Shown one piece after another: positions 54,552 through 64,000 of a stretch of DNA of 64,000 nucleotides. A model generated the notes under the pieces. It had not been told where the DNA came from. It searched no databases and saw nothing but the letters and a program-made list of their open reading frames with translations. How positions within the stretch are numbered: the stretch's first letter is position 1; each line of letters begins with the position of its first letter. The position numbers and the translations under genes are program-made. This DNA comes from CAVPMW01 sp963706515 (GTDB lineage: Bacteria; Chloroflexota; Anaerolineae; Anaerolineales; UBA4823), in NCBI GenBank assembly GCA_963706515.1, contig CAVPMW010000015.1, forward strand, positions 62,001-126,000, in the 5' to 3' direction.

Positions 54552-55843
54552 ATGTTTACCAAACAAATCTGGCGATTTCTCGCCCTGTTGACCGTGATGG
54601 CCATGGTGCTGGTTGCCTGCGCGCCGGCAGCAGCACCCACAACCGTCGCCACACAAGCTCCAGCGCAGACCGAGGCCCCTGCTGCAACCGAGGCGCCCGC
54701 TCCGACCGAAGCCACCGGCAGTTTCCAGATCCCAGAGGTCGAAAGTGGGAAATTCAATGTCGCCATGGTCTTGATCGGCCCCCACGACGATGGCGGCTGG
54801 TCCCAGGCGCATTATGAAGGTCTGGATTACGTTGAGCAAGAATGTCCCGAACGTCCATGTTGCCTACATCGAAAATGTTCCCGAAGGCGCCGACTCCGAG
54901 CAGGTCTTCCGCAGCCTGGCTCGCAAAGGCTTCAACCTGATCTTCGGCACTTCCTTCGGCTTCATGGACCCGATGGAAACCGTCGCCGATGAATTTCCCG
55001 ACCATGACTTTCATCCATATCAGCGGTTATAAATCCAACATGACCAACTTTGGCAACCTGTTCGGCGCCATGGAAAACATGAAATACCTGGCAGGCATGC
55101 TGGCAGGCGCCCGCGCCAAAGCGGATGGCAATCCCAAGCTCGGTTACATGGCTACCTTCCCCATCCCGGAAGAACTCCGCCTGGGCAACGCCATTTGCCC
55201 TGGGTATGAAGAAGACCTGCCCGGAATGCACCATGGACGTGCGCTGGATCAACACCTGGCATGATCCGGTCGTTGAGAAAGAAGCCGCTGCTTCGCTGTT
55301 CGATGCCGGCGCGCAGGTCGTCTTCACCGGTGCGGATACCCCTGCTGTGGCTGATGTCGCTCAGGAAAAGGGCAAATGGGGCATCACCTACGACTGGATC
55401 GGCTCCTGCAAAGTCGAGCCTGCCTGACCACCCCCTACTGGAATTGGGGTCCGATCTACGCCAAAATCACCCAGGGCCTCATCGATAAGACCTACAAGGT
55501 GGGCTGGGATTACTTCGACGCCGATACCGGCGGCCTGGGTCTGTATGGCTTCATGGAAGGCCAGCAGCTCGACCAAGGGTGAGGCTGACCTGCCGACCCG
55601 GATGTCATCCAGAGGTCAAGGACACTCCTGGCCAAGATGCTGGCGGGTAAGTTCACCCGCTTCGACGTCTTCTCCGGCCAGATCAAGGACAACCAGGGCA
55701 ATATCGTGGTCCCTGCAGGCGAGAAGATGTCTCAGCCTGATCTGGACCAGTTCCCTCCCGGAGCACCTGGCCTGGAATGCAAGTACTGCATGCACTGGTG
55801 GGCTGACGGCATTACTGCCGAATTACCGGCTACGGGTAGCTAA
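54552..55843 (+). CDS. BMP-family nucleoside-binding lipoprotein (frameshifted)
   Basis: About 430 residues. Signal peptide with lipobox LVACAP, then a long Ala/Pro/Thr/Glu linker typical of Chloroflexota lipoproteins. The binding domain carries FNVAMVLIGPHDDGGWSQAHYEGL, GTSFGFMDPMETVADEFPD and GAQVVFTGADTPAVADVAQEKG, the BMP/PnrA pattern. Shifts lie near 54838, 54998, 55198, 55424, 55575 and 55615. PnrA-type proteins bind purine nucleosides. Its genomic position beside purine deaminases supports that substrate. AGAGGAGAAG precedes ATG 54552. Confidence 0.88.
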
Positions 55844-55859
55844 TCAAATCATCCAGTGT

Positions 55860-55896
55860 GGGGCCGGAATCTTATCCAGGATTCTGGCCCCTTTTT
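55860..55896 (+). terminator. Terminator between the BMP lipoprotein and ABC ATPase genes
   Basis: GGGGCCGGAATC (55860-55871) pairs with GATTCTGGCCCC (55880-55891, one G-U pair), followed by TTTTT. Partial readthrough would give more lipoprotein than membrane components. Confidence 0.85.
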
Positions 55897-55948
55897 AAAA
55901 ATCGCTCTTAACAAGCCGGGGACGAGCTTATTTGTCAGGAATCCTTCC

Positions 55949-57539
55949 ATGACGGACGAACCCACGCTCACTCCTACCAGCCCGCAGCTCATGGTTGAGA
56001 TGCGCGGCATCGTCAAACGATTTCCGGGCGTGCTGGCGAACGACCACGTCGATTTCGAGCTATTGCCCGGAGAGATCCACGCCCTGCTGGGAGAGAACGG
56101 TGCCGGCAAGAGCACATTGATGAATGTGCTGGCCGGGATGTACCGCCCGGAATCAGGCACGATCCTGATCGAAGGCAAACCGGTCATCTTATCGTCACCA
56201 CGCGATGCAATTGCTGCCGGGATTGGCATGGTCCACCAGCATTTCATGCTCGTCCCCACCCAAACGGTCACCGAAAATATCCTGCTTGGGATTGACCTGA
56301 ACCGCGCTTCCGGCTGAAGCTCCCCGAATACGACCTCAAAATCGAGGAATTCAGCGACTCGCTTCGGTCTGAAGGTCGACCCGCGCGCCAAGATCTGGCA
56401 GCTATCGGTCGGCGAGCAGCAACGGGTCGAGATCCTCAAAATGCTCTACCGCGGCGCGAAGATCTTGATCATGGATGAACCGACCGCGGTGCTCGCACCC
56501 CAGGAAATCGAAGACCTGATCCATACCTTGCGGACAATGGTCGCAGAAGGAAAATCGATCATCTTTATCAGCCATAAACTGCAAGAAGTCACCATGCGAT
56601 CGCTGACCGGATCACTGTTCTGCGCAAAGGCAAGGTGACCGCCGCAGGCATCCCGATCGGGCAAACCGACCGCACAGGAGCTGGCCCGGTTGATGGTGGG
56701 CCGCGAGGTCATCTTCCACATTGATAAGAAAGATCAAGAACCCGGAGAGGTCGTTCTGGAGGTTAGCGGAGTATGCAAGCCGAAAATGATAAAGGACTGC
56801 CGGCTCTGCACGGCCTATCTCTGACCGTCCGTGCGGGGGAGATCGTCGGCCTGGCTGGGGTAGCCGGAAATGGACAGAGCGAGCTGGCCCAGGTGATCAC
56901 CGGGCTGCGCCAATGCTACAAAGGGACAGGTTTTATTGAATGGCGAAGAGATCAGCAATCGCAGTCCGCGAGTTCAGCATCAAGCAAGGCCTGGCTTATG
57001 TCCCAGAAGACCGCACCCATGTTGGCAGCTCGCCGAACCTGAGCGTGACCGACAATGTCATCATGAAAAAGTATCGCAAGACGCCCGATCGCCCACGGTT
57101 GGGTAGCTGGATACGACCGACAGCCAAACAGTTCGCCACAGACCTGAAGGCAGCCTACGACATCATCGTGCCCTCCGTCGATACTCCAGTGCGCTTGCTC
57201 TCCGGCGGTAATTTGCAGCGGGTCATCCTGGCACGCGAGATTTCCGGCGAGCCATCGATTTATGGTTGCCGTCCAGCCAACGCGCGGGCTGGATGTCGGC
57301 GCGATCGAAGGCGTCCACCGCTTGCTGCTGGCGCAGCGCGAAGCAGGCGCAGCCAGTCCTGCTGATTTCAGAAGAGCTGGAAGAGCTTTTCAGCTTGAGC
57401 GACCGGATTTACGTCATCTACGAAGGTCAGCATCATGGGTGAGGTGCGCGATGCACGACGTCGATACGATCGGCTTAATGATGACCGGCACTCCACAGCG
57501 ACCAGATCAAGCCCAAAGGAGCAGCAGCGAAATGTCTGA
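55949..57539 (+). CDS. Nucleoside ABC transporter ATP-binding protein, two ATPase domains (frameshifted)
   Basis: About 525 residues of the RbsA/NupO class. First domain: MRGIVKRFPGVLANDHVDFEL, Walker A LLGENGAGKST, QHFMLVPTQTVTENILLG, then ILIMDEPTAVLAPQEI. Second domain: EIVGLAGVAGNGQSELAQVI, YVPEDRTHVG, signature LSGGNLQRVILAREI and QPTRGLDVGAIEGVH. Shifts lie near 56315, 56362, 56595, 56665, 56770, 56930, 57262, 57355 and 57430. The probable stop TGA (57537-57539) overlaps the permease ATG. It powers import of the ligand of the BMP lipoprotein. Confidence 0.87.
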
Positions 57540-58685
57540 TACCGCCTCCATACCGGTTCAACCCACCAAGCAGACGGTTACCCTACAGGATCTCAGCTCG
57601 AACCTCGCCTGACCGAAGCCCCACGCTGGTATCCCAGTCGTAGTATCGATCGGCGCAGTATTGGTTGCGCTGATCATTGGCGGGGTCATCATTGCCTATT
57701 GCCGGTGGCGACCCGTTCCGCTCTTACGCGCACATCGCCCAGGCTTCCTTTGGCAGCCTGGGCGTTTTCTCCGACACGCATGCGTGAAAGCCACCCCGCT
57801 GATCCTGGTCGGCCTGGCCTGCTTCGGTCGCTTTCCGCATGAAGCTGTGGAATATCGGCGCTGAAGGCCAGTTCTTCCTGGGCGCTTCGGCGCCAGCGCG
57901 GTCGTCCTGACTCCCGCTGCTTCCAGCCGACGACCTCGCCCTGGATCTTCATCCCTGCCATGATGGCTGCCGGCATGCTCGCCGGCGCGTTATGGGGTTT
58001 TATCCCCGGCTTCCTGAAAGCTCGCTTACCGGGTCAACGAGATCATCACCACCTTGATGATGAACTACATCGCCATCGCCTGGAATAACTTCTTCATTTT
58101 TGCCGTCTGGAGCGAAGGCGGTTTCCAGATGTCGCCGGACGTTCCCAAAGAACGCCTGGCTGCCCCGCCTGCCGGATTACGCCGCTCAGGTCCCGCATCT
58201 TCCGCGGGCTGACCACCCATCTCGGCTTGCTTGATCGGGCTGTGTCGCCGCGGTGATCGTCTGGTTCATCATCTACCGCAGCCGTTGGGGCTATGAGATC
58301 CGCCTGATCGGCGACAACCCGCAGGCAGCCGAATATGCCGGAATCAACATCGCCCGCAATATCATCCTGGTGATGATGCTTTCCGGCGCGCTGGCAGGGC
58401 TGGCGGCGATGTCGGAAATCACCGGCGTGGTCCACCGCTTGCAAGGCGCCATCTCACCCGGCTATGGCTTTACCGGCATCATCGTCGCCTGGCTGGCCAA
58501 ACTGAACCCATTCGCGGTGATCCTGGTATCCGATCTTGTTCGGCGCGCTGATCCTGGCAGGACGCGAAATCCAGCCTTCCGGCGTTCCGAAAATGATCCA
58601 GGGGATCATCCTGGTTTGCCTGATCGCCAGCGATTTCTTCCTGCGCTACCGCGTCCGCATCGTGCGCCAGCGAGAGGAGGCCTAG
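57532..58685 (+). CDS. Nucleoside ABC transporter permease 1 (frameshifted)
   Basis: About 380 residues of the BPD_transp_2 family. N-terminal membrane segment VLVALIIGGVIIA, then KLWNIGAEGQFFLGA, NEIITTLMMNYIAI (both typical of BMP-transporter permeases), VVHRLQGAISPGYGFTGIIVAWLAKLNP and a C-terminal FFLRYRVRIVRQ. Shifts lie near 57612, 57700, 57825, 57890, 58020, 58150, 58225 and 58530. AGGAG stands 10 bases before ATG 57532. Confidence 0.85.
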
Positions 58686-58688
58686 ACT

Positions 58689-59662
58689 ATGGACTTCATC
58701 ATCATCCTTCAGGCAGGTGTTGCCATCGGGTACGGTGCTGCTCTTCGCCACGATCGGCGAAATCTTTGCCGAACGTTCTGGCGTGATGAACCTGGGTGTG
58801 GAAGGCATGATGCTGATCGGGGCGATGAGCGCTTTCAGCGTCGCCGTAACCACCGGCAATCCCTGGCTGGGGGTGCTGGTAGCCATGCTGGCGGCCGGCT
58901 TGATCAGCCAGATCCACGCTTTCATCACCATCACCTTCCAGGCCGACCAGGTGGTCAGCGGTCTGTCGCTGACCTTCCTGGGCGACCGGCATCAGCCTGG
59001 TGCTTGGGCGAAGGCCTGAGCAAAGCCGGCACGGTCTCCCTGCTGCCCGTCTTTCACCATCCCGCTGCTCTAGCCAGATCCCAATCATCGGCCCGATCTT
59101 CTTCACCAACCAGAGCATGCTGGTCTACATCGGTTATCTGCTCATCCCGCTGGCCTGGTATTACATCAACCGCACCCGCCCCGGGATGCACCTGCGCGCC
59201 GTCGGCGAATATCCGGCCGCGGCGGATGCGCTGGGGATCAATGTCTACCGCCTGCGCTATTTCTACGTGTTCGTCGGTGGGCTGCTGGCCGGGCTGGCTG
59301 GAGCAACGATCAGCCTGGCGGTCTCGCCGGGCTGGTTCAGCGAGCTGACCACCGCCGGGCAGGGCTGGATTGCCATCGGCCTGGTGATCTTCGCCCAATG
59401 GGACCCGCTGCGCGCGGCTTTTGGCGCTTATACTTTTGGCGCGCTGCGCCGCCTGATCCTGGATATCCAGGGTCCGACGATGCTGCTGGGCTTGCCAATC
59501 CGTTCTACTACAACCCGTATCTGGGGTTTCTTCCTGCAGATGCTGCCTTATGCCTTTACCATCATTGTCCTGGTGATTGGCTCACGCGAGGCCATGCGCA
59601 AACGCCTGGGCGCTCCAGCCGCCCTGGGAATCCCCTACATTCGCGGCGAGCGCGGGATATAA
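58689..59662 (+). CDS. Nucleoside ABC transporter permease 2 (frameshifted)
   Basis: About 322 residues, same family as the preceding permease. GEIFAERSGVMNLGVEGMMLIGAM and ITITFQADQVVSGLSLTFLG are characteristic. GMHLRAVGEYPAAADALGINVYRLRY and GWIAIGLVIFAQWDPLRAAFGAYTFG follow. Shifts lie near 58720, 58985, 59055 and 59490. AGGAGG precedes ATG 58689, four bases after the upstream stop. With its partner it forms a heterodimeric channel. Confidence 0.87.
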
Positions 59663-59672
59663 CCGGACGCAT

Positions 59673-60887
59673 ATGCGATAAATTTCAGTTGGTTATCGCT
59701 GCTCCCTGTGCGGGCGAGAATACGGCCCCGACGAGGTAACCAATATATCTGCCCGCAGGATGGCGGCAACCTGGACGTCGTCCTGGATTACGCTGCGATC
59801 TGCGCCACGGATTCGCAGCCTGCAGGACATCACTCGACCAGCACGAGCCTTCTCTGTGGCGCTACCTGCCGCTGCTGCCGGTCAGCGATCCGGGCGGACA
59901 GGGCACTCCCCTGCGCGCCGCTGGCTGGACGCCGCTCTTCGCACCGCCGCGCCTGGCCGACCAGCTGGGCTTGCGAGCAGCTGTGGATCAAAGATGAAAG
60001 CCGCAATCCGACCGCTTCCTTCAAAGACCGCGCCAGCGCGGTGGTGGTCGCCCGCGCCCGCGCAGATCGGCGCAGAGGTGGTGGTGACCGCCTCCACCGG
60101 CAATGCCGGGGCCGCCCTGGCAGGCATGGCTGCCGCGGTTGGGCAGAAAGCGGTCATCTTTGCCCCGCGCACCGCTCCACCGGCCAAAGTCGCCCAGCTG
60201 CTTGATCTTTGGCGCGCAGGTGATCCTGGTGGATGGCAATTACGACGAGGCCTTTGACCTGACCATCCAGGCCGCCCAGGAATTTGGCTGGTACTGCCGC
60301 AATACCGGCTACAACCCCTTCACCGCCGAAGGGAAAGAAGACCGCCGCCTTCGAAATTTGGGAGCAAGTCCTGCTGGGACATGCTGCATTCGGCGGAACG
60401 ACCGCTGACCATCTTCGTTTCCGTTGGCGATGGCAACATCATCTCCGGCATTCACAAAGGATTTAAAGATCTGCTCAGCTCTGGGCTGGCTCGAAGCAGA
60501 TGCCGCGCCTGTTCGGCGTCCAGGCCGAAGGCTCGGCGGCCATTGCCAATGCCTTCCTGGCCGGCACCGAGACGATCCAGCCGGTTGCGGCGAATACCCT
60601 GGCAGACAGCATCTCGGTCGACCTGCCCCGCGATGGGGTGCGCGCGGTGCGCGCCGCGACCCAAACCGGCGGCACCTACCTGACCGTGGACGACACGAGA
60701 TCATCTGGCGCAATTGCCGCGTTGGGCAGGGCGGGCATCTTCGCCGAGCCGGCCGGCGCCGCCGCTTACGCCGGGCTGGTCAAAGCCGCTGCAGCAGAGG
60801 CTGGATCATCCCGGATGATCCGTCCTGGTGCTGAACACCGGCAGCGGTCTGAAAGATGTGCGCGCAGCCATGCAGGCGGTCAGCTGA
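59673..60887 (+). CDS. Threonine synthase-like PLP enzyme (frameshifted)
   Basis: About 400 residues, fold-type II. A short N-terminal metal ribbon (CSLCGREYG and a later CPQDGG) is followed by LWIKDESRNPTASFKDRASAVVVA with the PLP lysine, then VTASTGNAGAALAGMAAAVGQKAVIF and FGAQVILVDGNYDEAFDLTIQAA. Later FVSVGDGNIISGIHKGFKDL and GGTYLTVDD. Shifts occur near 59682, 59740, 59795, 59965, 60205, 60345, 60395, 60485 and 60700. It is either true threonine synthase or a relative acting on a purine-derived amino acid. The C-terminus may extend to about 60952 in another frame (APVIEPTLDAVRKALL). Confidence 0.78.
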
Positions 60888-60956
60888 AGCTCCGGTGATC
60901 GAGCCGACCCTGGATGCGGTTAGAAAAGCCCTGCTCCAGCAGGCAAGCCTGACCAT

Positions 60957-61962
60957 GCCGAACCCACCTGTTTATTCAATCATTGCTCCGGTTTTCAACG
61001 AGCTCGAAAACCTGCCGGAGCTCTACCGCCGCGTCAGCGAGGTGATGGAGCAGACCGGCGAGCCCTGGGAGCTGGTCCTGGTGGACGATGGCTCACGCGA
61101 TGGCTCGACCGAGCTCGATCCGCGAGCTGGCTCGACAAAGATGAGCGCGTCCGGCCGGTGATCTTTGCCCGCAACTTCGGTCACCAGATCGCGGTCACTG
61201 CCGGGCTGGATTACAGCCGCGGGCGAGGCGGTGGTCATCATCGATGCCGACCTGCAGGATCCACCCGAAGTGATCCTGGACCTGATCGCCAAATGGCGCG
61301 AAGGCTACGAAGTGGTGTATGCCGTCCGCACCGAGCGCGAAGGCGAAACCTGGTTCAAGCTGTTCACCGCCTCGCTTTTCTACCGCCTGATTTACCGCAT
61401 CACCGATGTGAAGATTCCCTCTGGATACCGGCGATTTCCGCCTGCTGGACCGCAAGGTGGTCAATGTGATGAACCAGATGCGCGAGCGCCACCGCTTCCT
61501 GCGCGGCATGTCGGCCTGGGTCGGCTTCCACCAGATCGGCGTTCCCTACCGGCGGGCCGCCCGCTTTGCCGGCGAGACCAAGTATCCATTCCGGAAGATG
61601 CTCAGGCTGGCCATCGAATGCCATCACCGGTTTTTCCTATTTCCCACTGCAGATCGCCACCTATATCGGTTTTATCGCCGCCGGCATCAGCATCCTGGCG
61701 ATCCCGGTCGTGATCATCCTGCGCCTGGCAGGTCGCAGGTGCTTTCACGGGGCAGGCGACCACCCTGATCGCGGTGCTGTTCCTGGGCGGCGTGCAGCTC
61801 ATCTCCCTGGGTATCCTGGGCGAATACATCGGTCGCCTGTACGATGAAGCCAAAGGCCGTCCGCTGTATATCGTCAGCGAGGCGCCAACCGCCCAGCCCG
61901 AGCAAACCCAGGCCTGCCTGAATCGGATCGAAAATAAACCCTCAGCCTGCCGACCAGGCTAA
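60957..61962 (+). CDS. Family 2 glycosyltransferase with C-terminal membrane segments (frameshifted)
   Basis: About 330 residues, GtrB/DPM1-like. It starts YSIIAPVFNELENLPELYRRV; nucleotide-sugar motif LVDDGSRDGSTE; DADLQDPPEVILDLIAKW carries the metal-binding acidic pair. Two C-terminal membrane helices follow (IATYIGFIAAGISILAIPVVIILRL and TLIAVLFLGGVQLISLGILGEYIGRLYDE). Shifts lie near 61105, 61215, 61425, 61622 and 61735. It probably loads a sugar onto a polyprenyl phosphate. Its place between two PLP enzyme genes is odd and has no evident link with purine use. Confidence 0.85.
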
Positions 61963-61996
61963 ATGTAACTAAACCGAATCCAGGAGTACAAAGCCA

Positions 61997-63473
61997 ATGG
62001 CAAAATCGATCTGACCGTCCACCCTGAGCGCGCGGCAGCGCAGCCTGCAGCGCGTGCGCGAGCGCAATATCATCATCCCAACCTTTGCCCAGATGAAAAA
62101 CCCGCACTCCGCTCCCGGCCGAAGTCCAGGCGCAATTGGGCAGCTACCGGCTTGTGGGACGTGAACCCGCGCAACCTGTTCCGCATCACCTGGAAGAACG
62201 AGCCTGTCGCCTCAGGGCGGCGGTTTTGGCGGCGTGAATTACATCGAGTTGCCCACCAGCCTGACCGGCAGCGCCGGCGCGCATTATCGCCCTGATCGGC
62301 AAATGGTTCCCCACCGGCGCGCATAAAGTCGGCGCGGCCTTCGGCTGCCTGGTCCCGCGCCTGGTGACCGGCCAGTTCGACCCGACCACCCAGAAAGCTG
62401 TCTGGCCTTCCACCGGCAACTTCTGCCGCGGCGGCGCCTACGATTCGGCCCTGCTGGCCTGCCAGTCGATCGCCATCCTGCCCGAAGGGATGAGCCGCGA
62501 GCGCTTCGAGTGGCTCTCCAAGATCGCCGGCGAGGTGATCGCCACCCCGGGCAGCGAATCGAACGTCAAAGAAATCTTCGACAAGTGCTGGGAGCTGCGC
62601 AAATCCGGCCAGGACCTGATGATCTTCAACCAGTTCGAGGAGTTTGGCAACTACCTGTGGCATTACGAGGTCACCGGGCATGCCATGGAAGAAGTCGTTG
62701 AGCAGGTCGCTGGGCCCGCGCGATCGCTACCGCGGCATGGCCTCCGCCACCGGTTCAGCCGGCACGATTGCCAGCGGCGATTACATGAAGCAGCTCTTCC
62801 CGGCCAGCAAGATCGTCGCCAGCGAGGCGCTGCAGTGCCCCACCCTGCTGGAGAACGGCTTTGGCGCGCACCGCATCGAAGGCATCGGCGACAAGCACGT
62901 GCCCTGGATCCACAACGTCAAGAACACCGATGTGGTGGTTGCCATCGACGATAACGCCGTGGTCAACCTCGCGCGCCTGTTCAACGAGCCGGCCGGGCGC
63001 GCATACCTGGTCCAGAAAGGGCGTTCCAGAAGCGATCGTCAGCCAGCTGGACCTGCTGGGTTTTTCGGGCATCTCCAATGTGCTTTCGGCGATCAAATTC
63101 GCCAAGTATTACGAGTTGGGCGAGAACGATATCGTCCTGACCGTCCTGACCGATTCGATGGAGCTGTACGGCAGCCGCCTGAAGGAAATGCACGCCGAAT
63201 TCGGCGAGTATACCGAGGCGGATGCCGCGGCTCACTTCGCCCACTACCTGCACGGGCAGTCCACCGATAACCTGCTCGAGCTGTCCTACGCCGACCGCCG
63301 CCGGGTTCACAACCTGAAATACTTCACCTGGGTCGAGCAGCAGGGCAAGACCTACGAGGAGATCCATGGCCCAGTGGTACGACCCGGATTATTGGACGGG
63401 TTTCCAGGCGCAGGCAGCTGAGATCGACGAGCTGATCACCGCCTTCAACTACGACGCCGGCTTCGGTCGCTGA
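61997..63473 (+). CDS. Cysteine-synthase-like PLP-dependent enzyme (frameshifted)
   Basis: About 490 residues, a longer member of the fold-type II family. KWFPTGAHKVGAAFGCLVPRLV appears to hold the PLP lysine, followed by WPSTGNFCRGGAYDSALLACQSIAILPEGMS (phosphate-cradle-like STGNF). GSAGTIASGDYMKQLFP and LLGFSGISNVLSAIKFAKYYELGENDIVLTVLTDS are conserved-looking. Shifts lie near 62005, 62060, 62110, 62220, 62285, 62710, 63020 and 63365. Proteins of this length with this pattern are usually annotated only as PLP-dependent subunit beta. The function is unknown; a lyase for a diamino acid or ureido intermediate is a guess from context. Confidence 0.72.
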
Positions 63474-64000
63474 TCAATTACTTGCTGATAAATCAGCTGC
63501 AAAGATTTGATCCAGGAGATCCATTTCGCGCGAGTAGATTGCGTTCATGAATCCATCCACGTCGCGCAGATGCTTGAAAGCCAGGCAGCCTTTTTCCAGG
63601 AAATCGTGCAGCTCTTGCCAGCCTGCCCGGCGGGCAGGCTCGCCGCGGCGCGCAGGGTTGCGAGCACCAGCGGGTTGCGGGCGCCTGTGGCAACATGATA
63701 TCCGATAGCGACGACGCGCTCAATCTGCTCGCGGCGCTCGGCGTAGTTATCACAGATCCGGTATGCCTGGGCGTATTCCTCTGCGGTAATCTGGTCGACC
63801 ACGCCGAGCTGGTCGACCAGCACTTCCAGCAGCTCGGCGTCCAGGCGAGAGGTTAACTGGTTGAGCTCGACCACTTCTTTCACCAGCCAGAGCATGGGCT
63901 CGGGTATAAAACGCTGCAGCAGGTTGTAAAAACGCTCTGCATCGTGGTCGCGCTGGCTGAAGTCCTTGGGTGCGTAGATCTCGTTTTGGAAGAAATTACA
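63474..64000 (-). CDS. Unrecognised protein, C-terminal part (partial, one frameshift)
   Basis: Enters from the right edge on the minus strand. Readable residues include FFQNEIYAPKDFSQRDHDAERFYNLLQRFIPEPMLWLVKEVVELNQL and later ICDNYAERREQIERVVAIGYHVATG. The frame changes near 63625, within a GC-rich palindrome (GCCTGCCC and GGGCAGGC), and continues as AGWQELHDFLEKGCLAFKHL to TGA at 63474-63476. Largely helical and soluble. No family recognised. It converges with the PLP enzyme gene with no gap between stop codons. Confidence 0.5.

Noticed and set aside
63618..63642. GC-rich palindrome GCCTGCCC...GGGCAGGC as a terminator or mobile element end.
   Set aside because: It lies inside the coding region of the last gene, lacks a T run, and coincides with an apparent frame error, so it is more likely a sequencing trouble spot.

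Overview
The window looks like part of a chromosome (or metagenome-assembled genome) from an anaerobic, moderately GC-rich bacterium. The Chloroflexota, class Anaerolineae, are the most likely source. This is an inference from the lipoprotein style (a lipobox Cys followed by an Ala/Pro/Thr/Glu-rich linker), a citramalate route to isoleucine beside leuA, the palindrome-rich REP-type transposase gene, and the BMP-type transporter with purine salvage/catabolic genes. No 16S gene or marker set is present to prove it.

Layout. 1-9.95 kb (+): a sugar or sugar-acid catabolic run. It holds the tail of a sugar-binding protein, two TIM-barrel sugar isomerases/epimerases, a hydroxypyruvate-isomerase-like protein, an IolB-like isomerase, a UlaG-like lactonase, a tartronate-semialdehyde-reductase-like dehydrogenase, and a molybdenum hydroxylase whose large subunit is split in two. 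10-11.4 kb: a REP-associated transposase (RAYT) carrying palindromic repeats inside its reading frame, more copies downstream, and a decayed second copy. 11.4-14.4 kb: a MoxR-type AAA+ ATPase, a CobT-like VWA protein and a cyclophilin-like protein. 14.5-16 kb: an RRM RNA-binding protein, a CarD-like protein and a cold-shock protein; the RRM and cold-shock genes both have terminator-like hairpins in their leaders. 16-18.1 kb (-): a methyltransferase and an AbiEi/AbiEii toxin-antitoxin pair.

18.2-32.2 kb (-): one long branched-chain amino acid operon, ilvD-ilvB-ilvN-ilvC-leuA-(small ORF)-leuC-leuD-cimA-leuB-pheA-ilvE. Its leader has the parts of a classical attenuator: a promoter, a 43-codon leader ORF rich in Ile/Leu/Val, an 11-bp antiterminator pairing and an intrinsic terminator. 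32.3-35.5 kb: a PucR-type regulator, a ProX deacylase and a cysteine-synthase-like enzyme. 35.6-38.3 kb (-): a polar amino acid ABC transporter. 38.6-47 kb: a secreted LysM-nucleosidase-like fusion, two small ORFs, a dehydrogenase, a quinone reductase, tRNA-Lys(CUU), a P1-family peptidase overlapping an HD-GYP response regulator, an EamA exporter and an AraC-Ogt DNA repair protein.

47-63.5 kb (+): a purine/nucleoside utilisation island. It contains 8-oxoguanine-deaminase-like amidohydrolase, adenine deaminase, a GntR regulator, two different carbamoyltransferases, carbamate kinase, a BMP-type nucleoside ABC transporter, a threonine-synthase-like PLP enzyme, a glycosyltransferase and a second PLP enzyme. 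The likely logic is import and deamination of purines with energy recovered through carbamoyl phosphate. The last 0.5 kb holds the C-terminal part of an unrecognised protein on the minus strand.

Quality warning. Many genes, especially at 21-33 kb and 47.8-64 kb, are interrupted by single-base shifts, mostly insertions, while the protein sequence on both sides stays well conserved. I treat these as probable sequence errors and give each gene as one interval across the shifts. Exact junctions, and some ends, are approximate.
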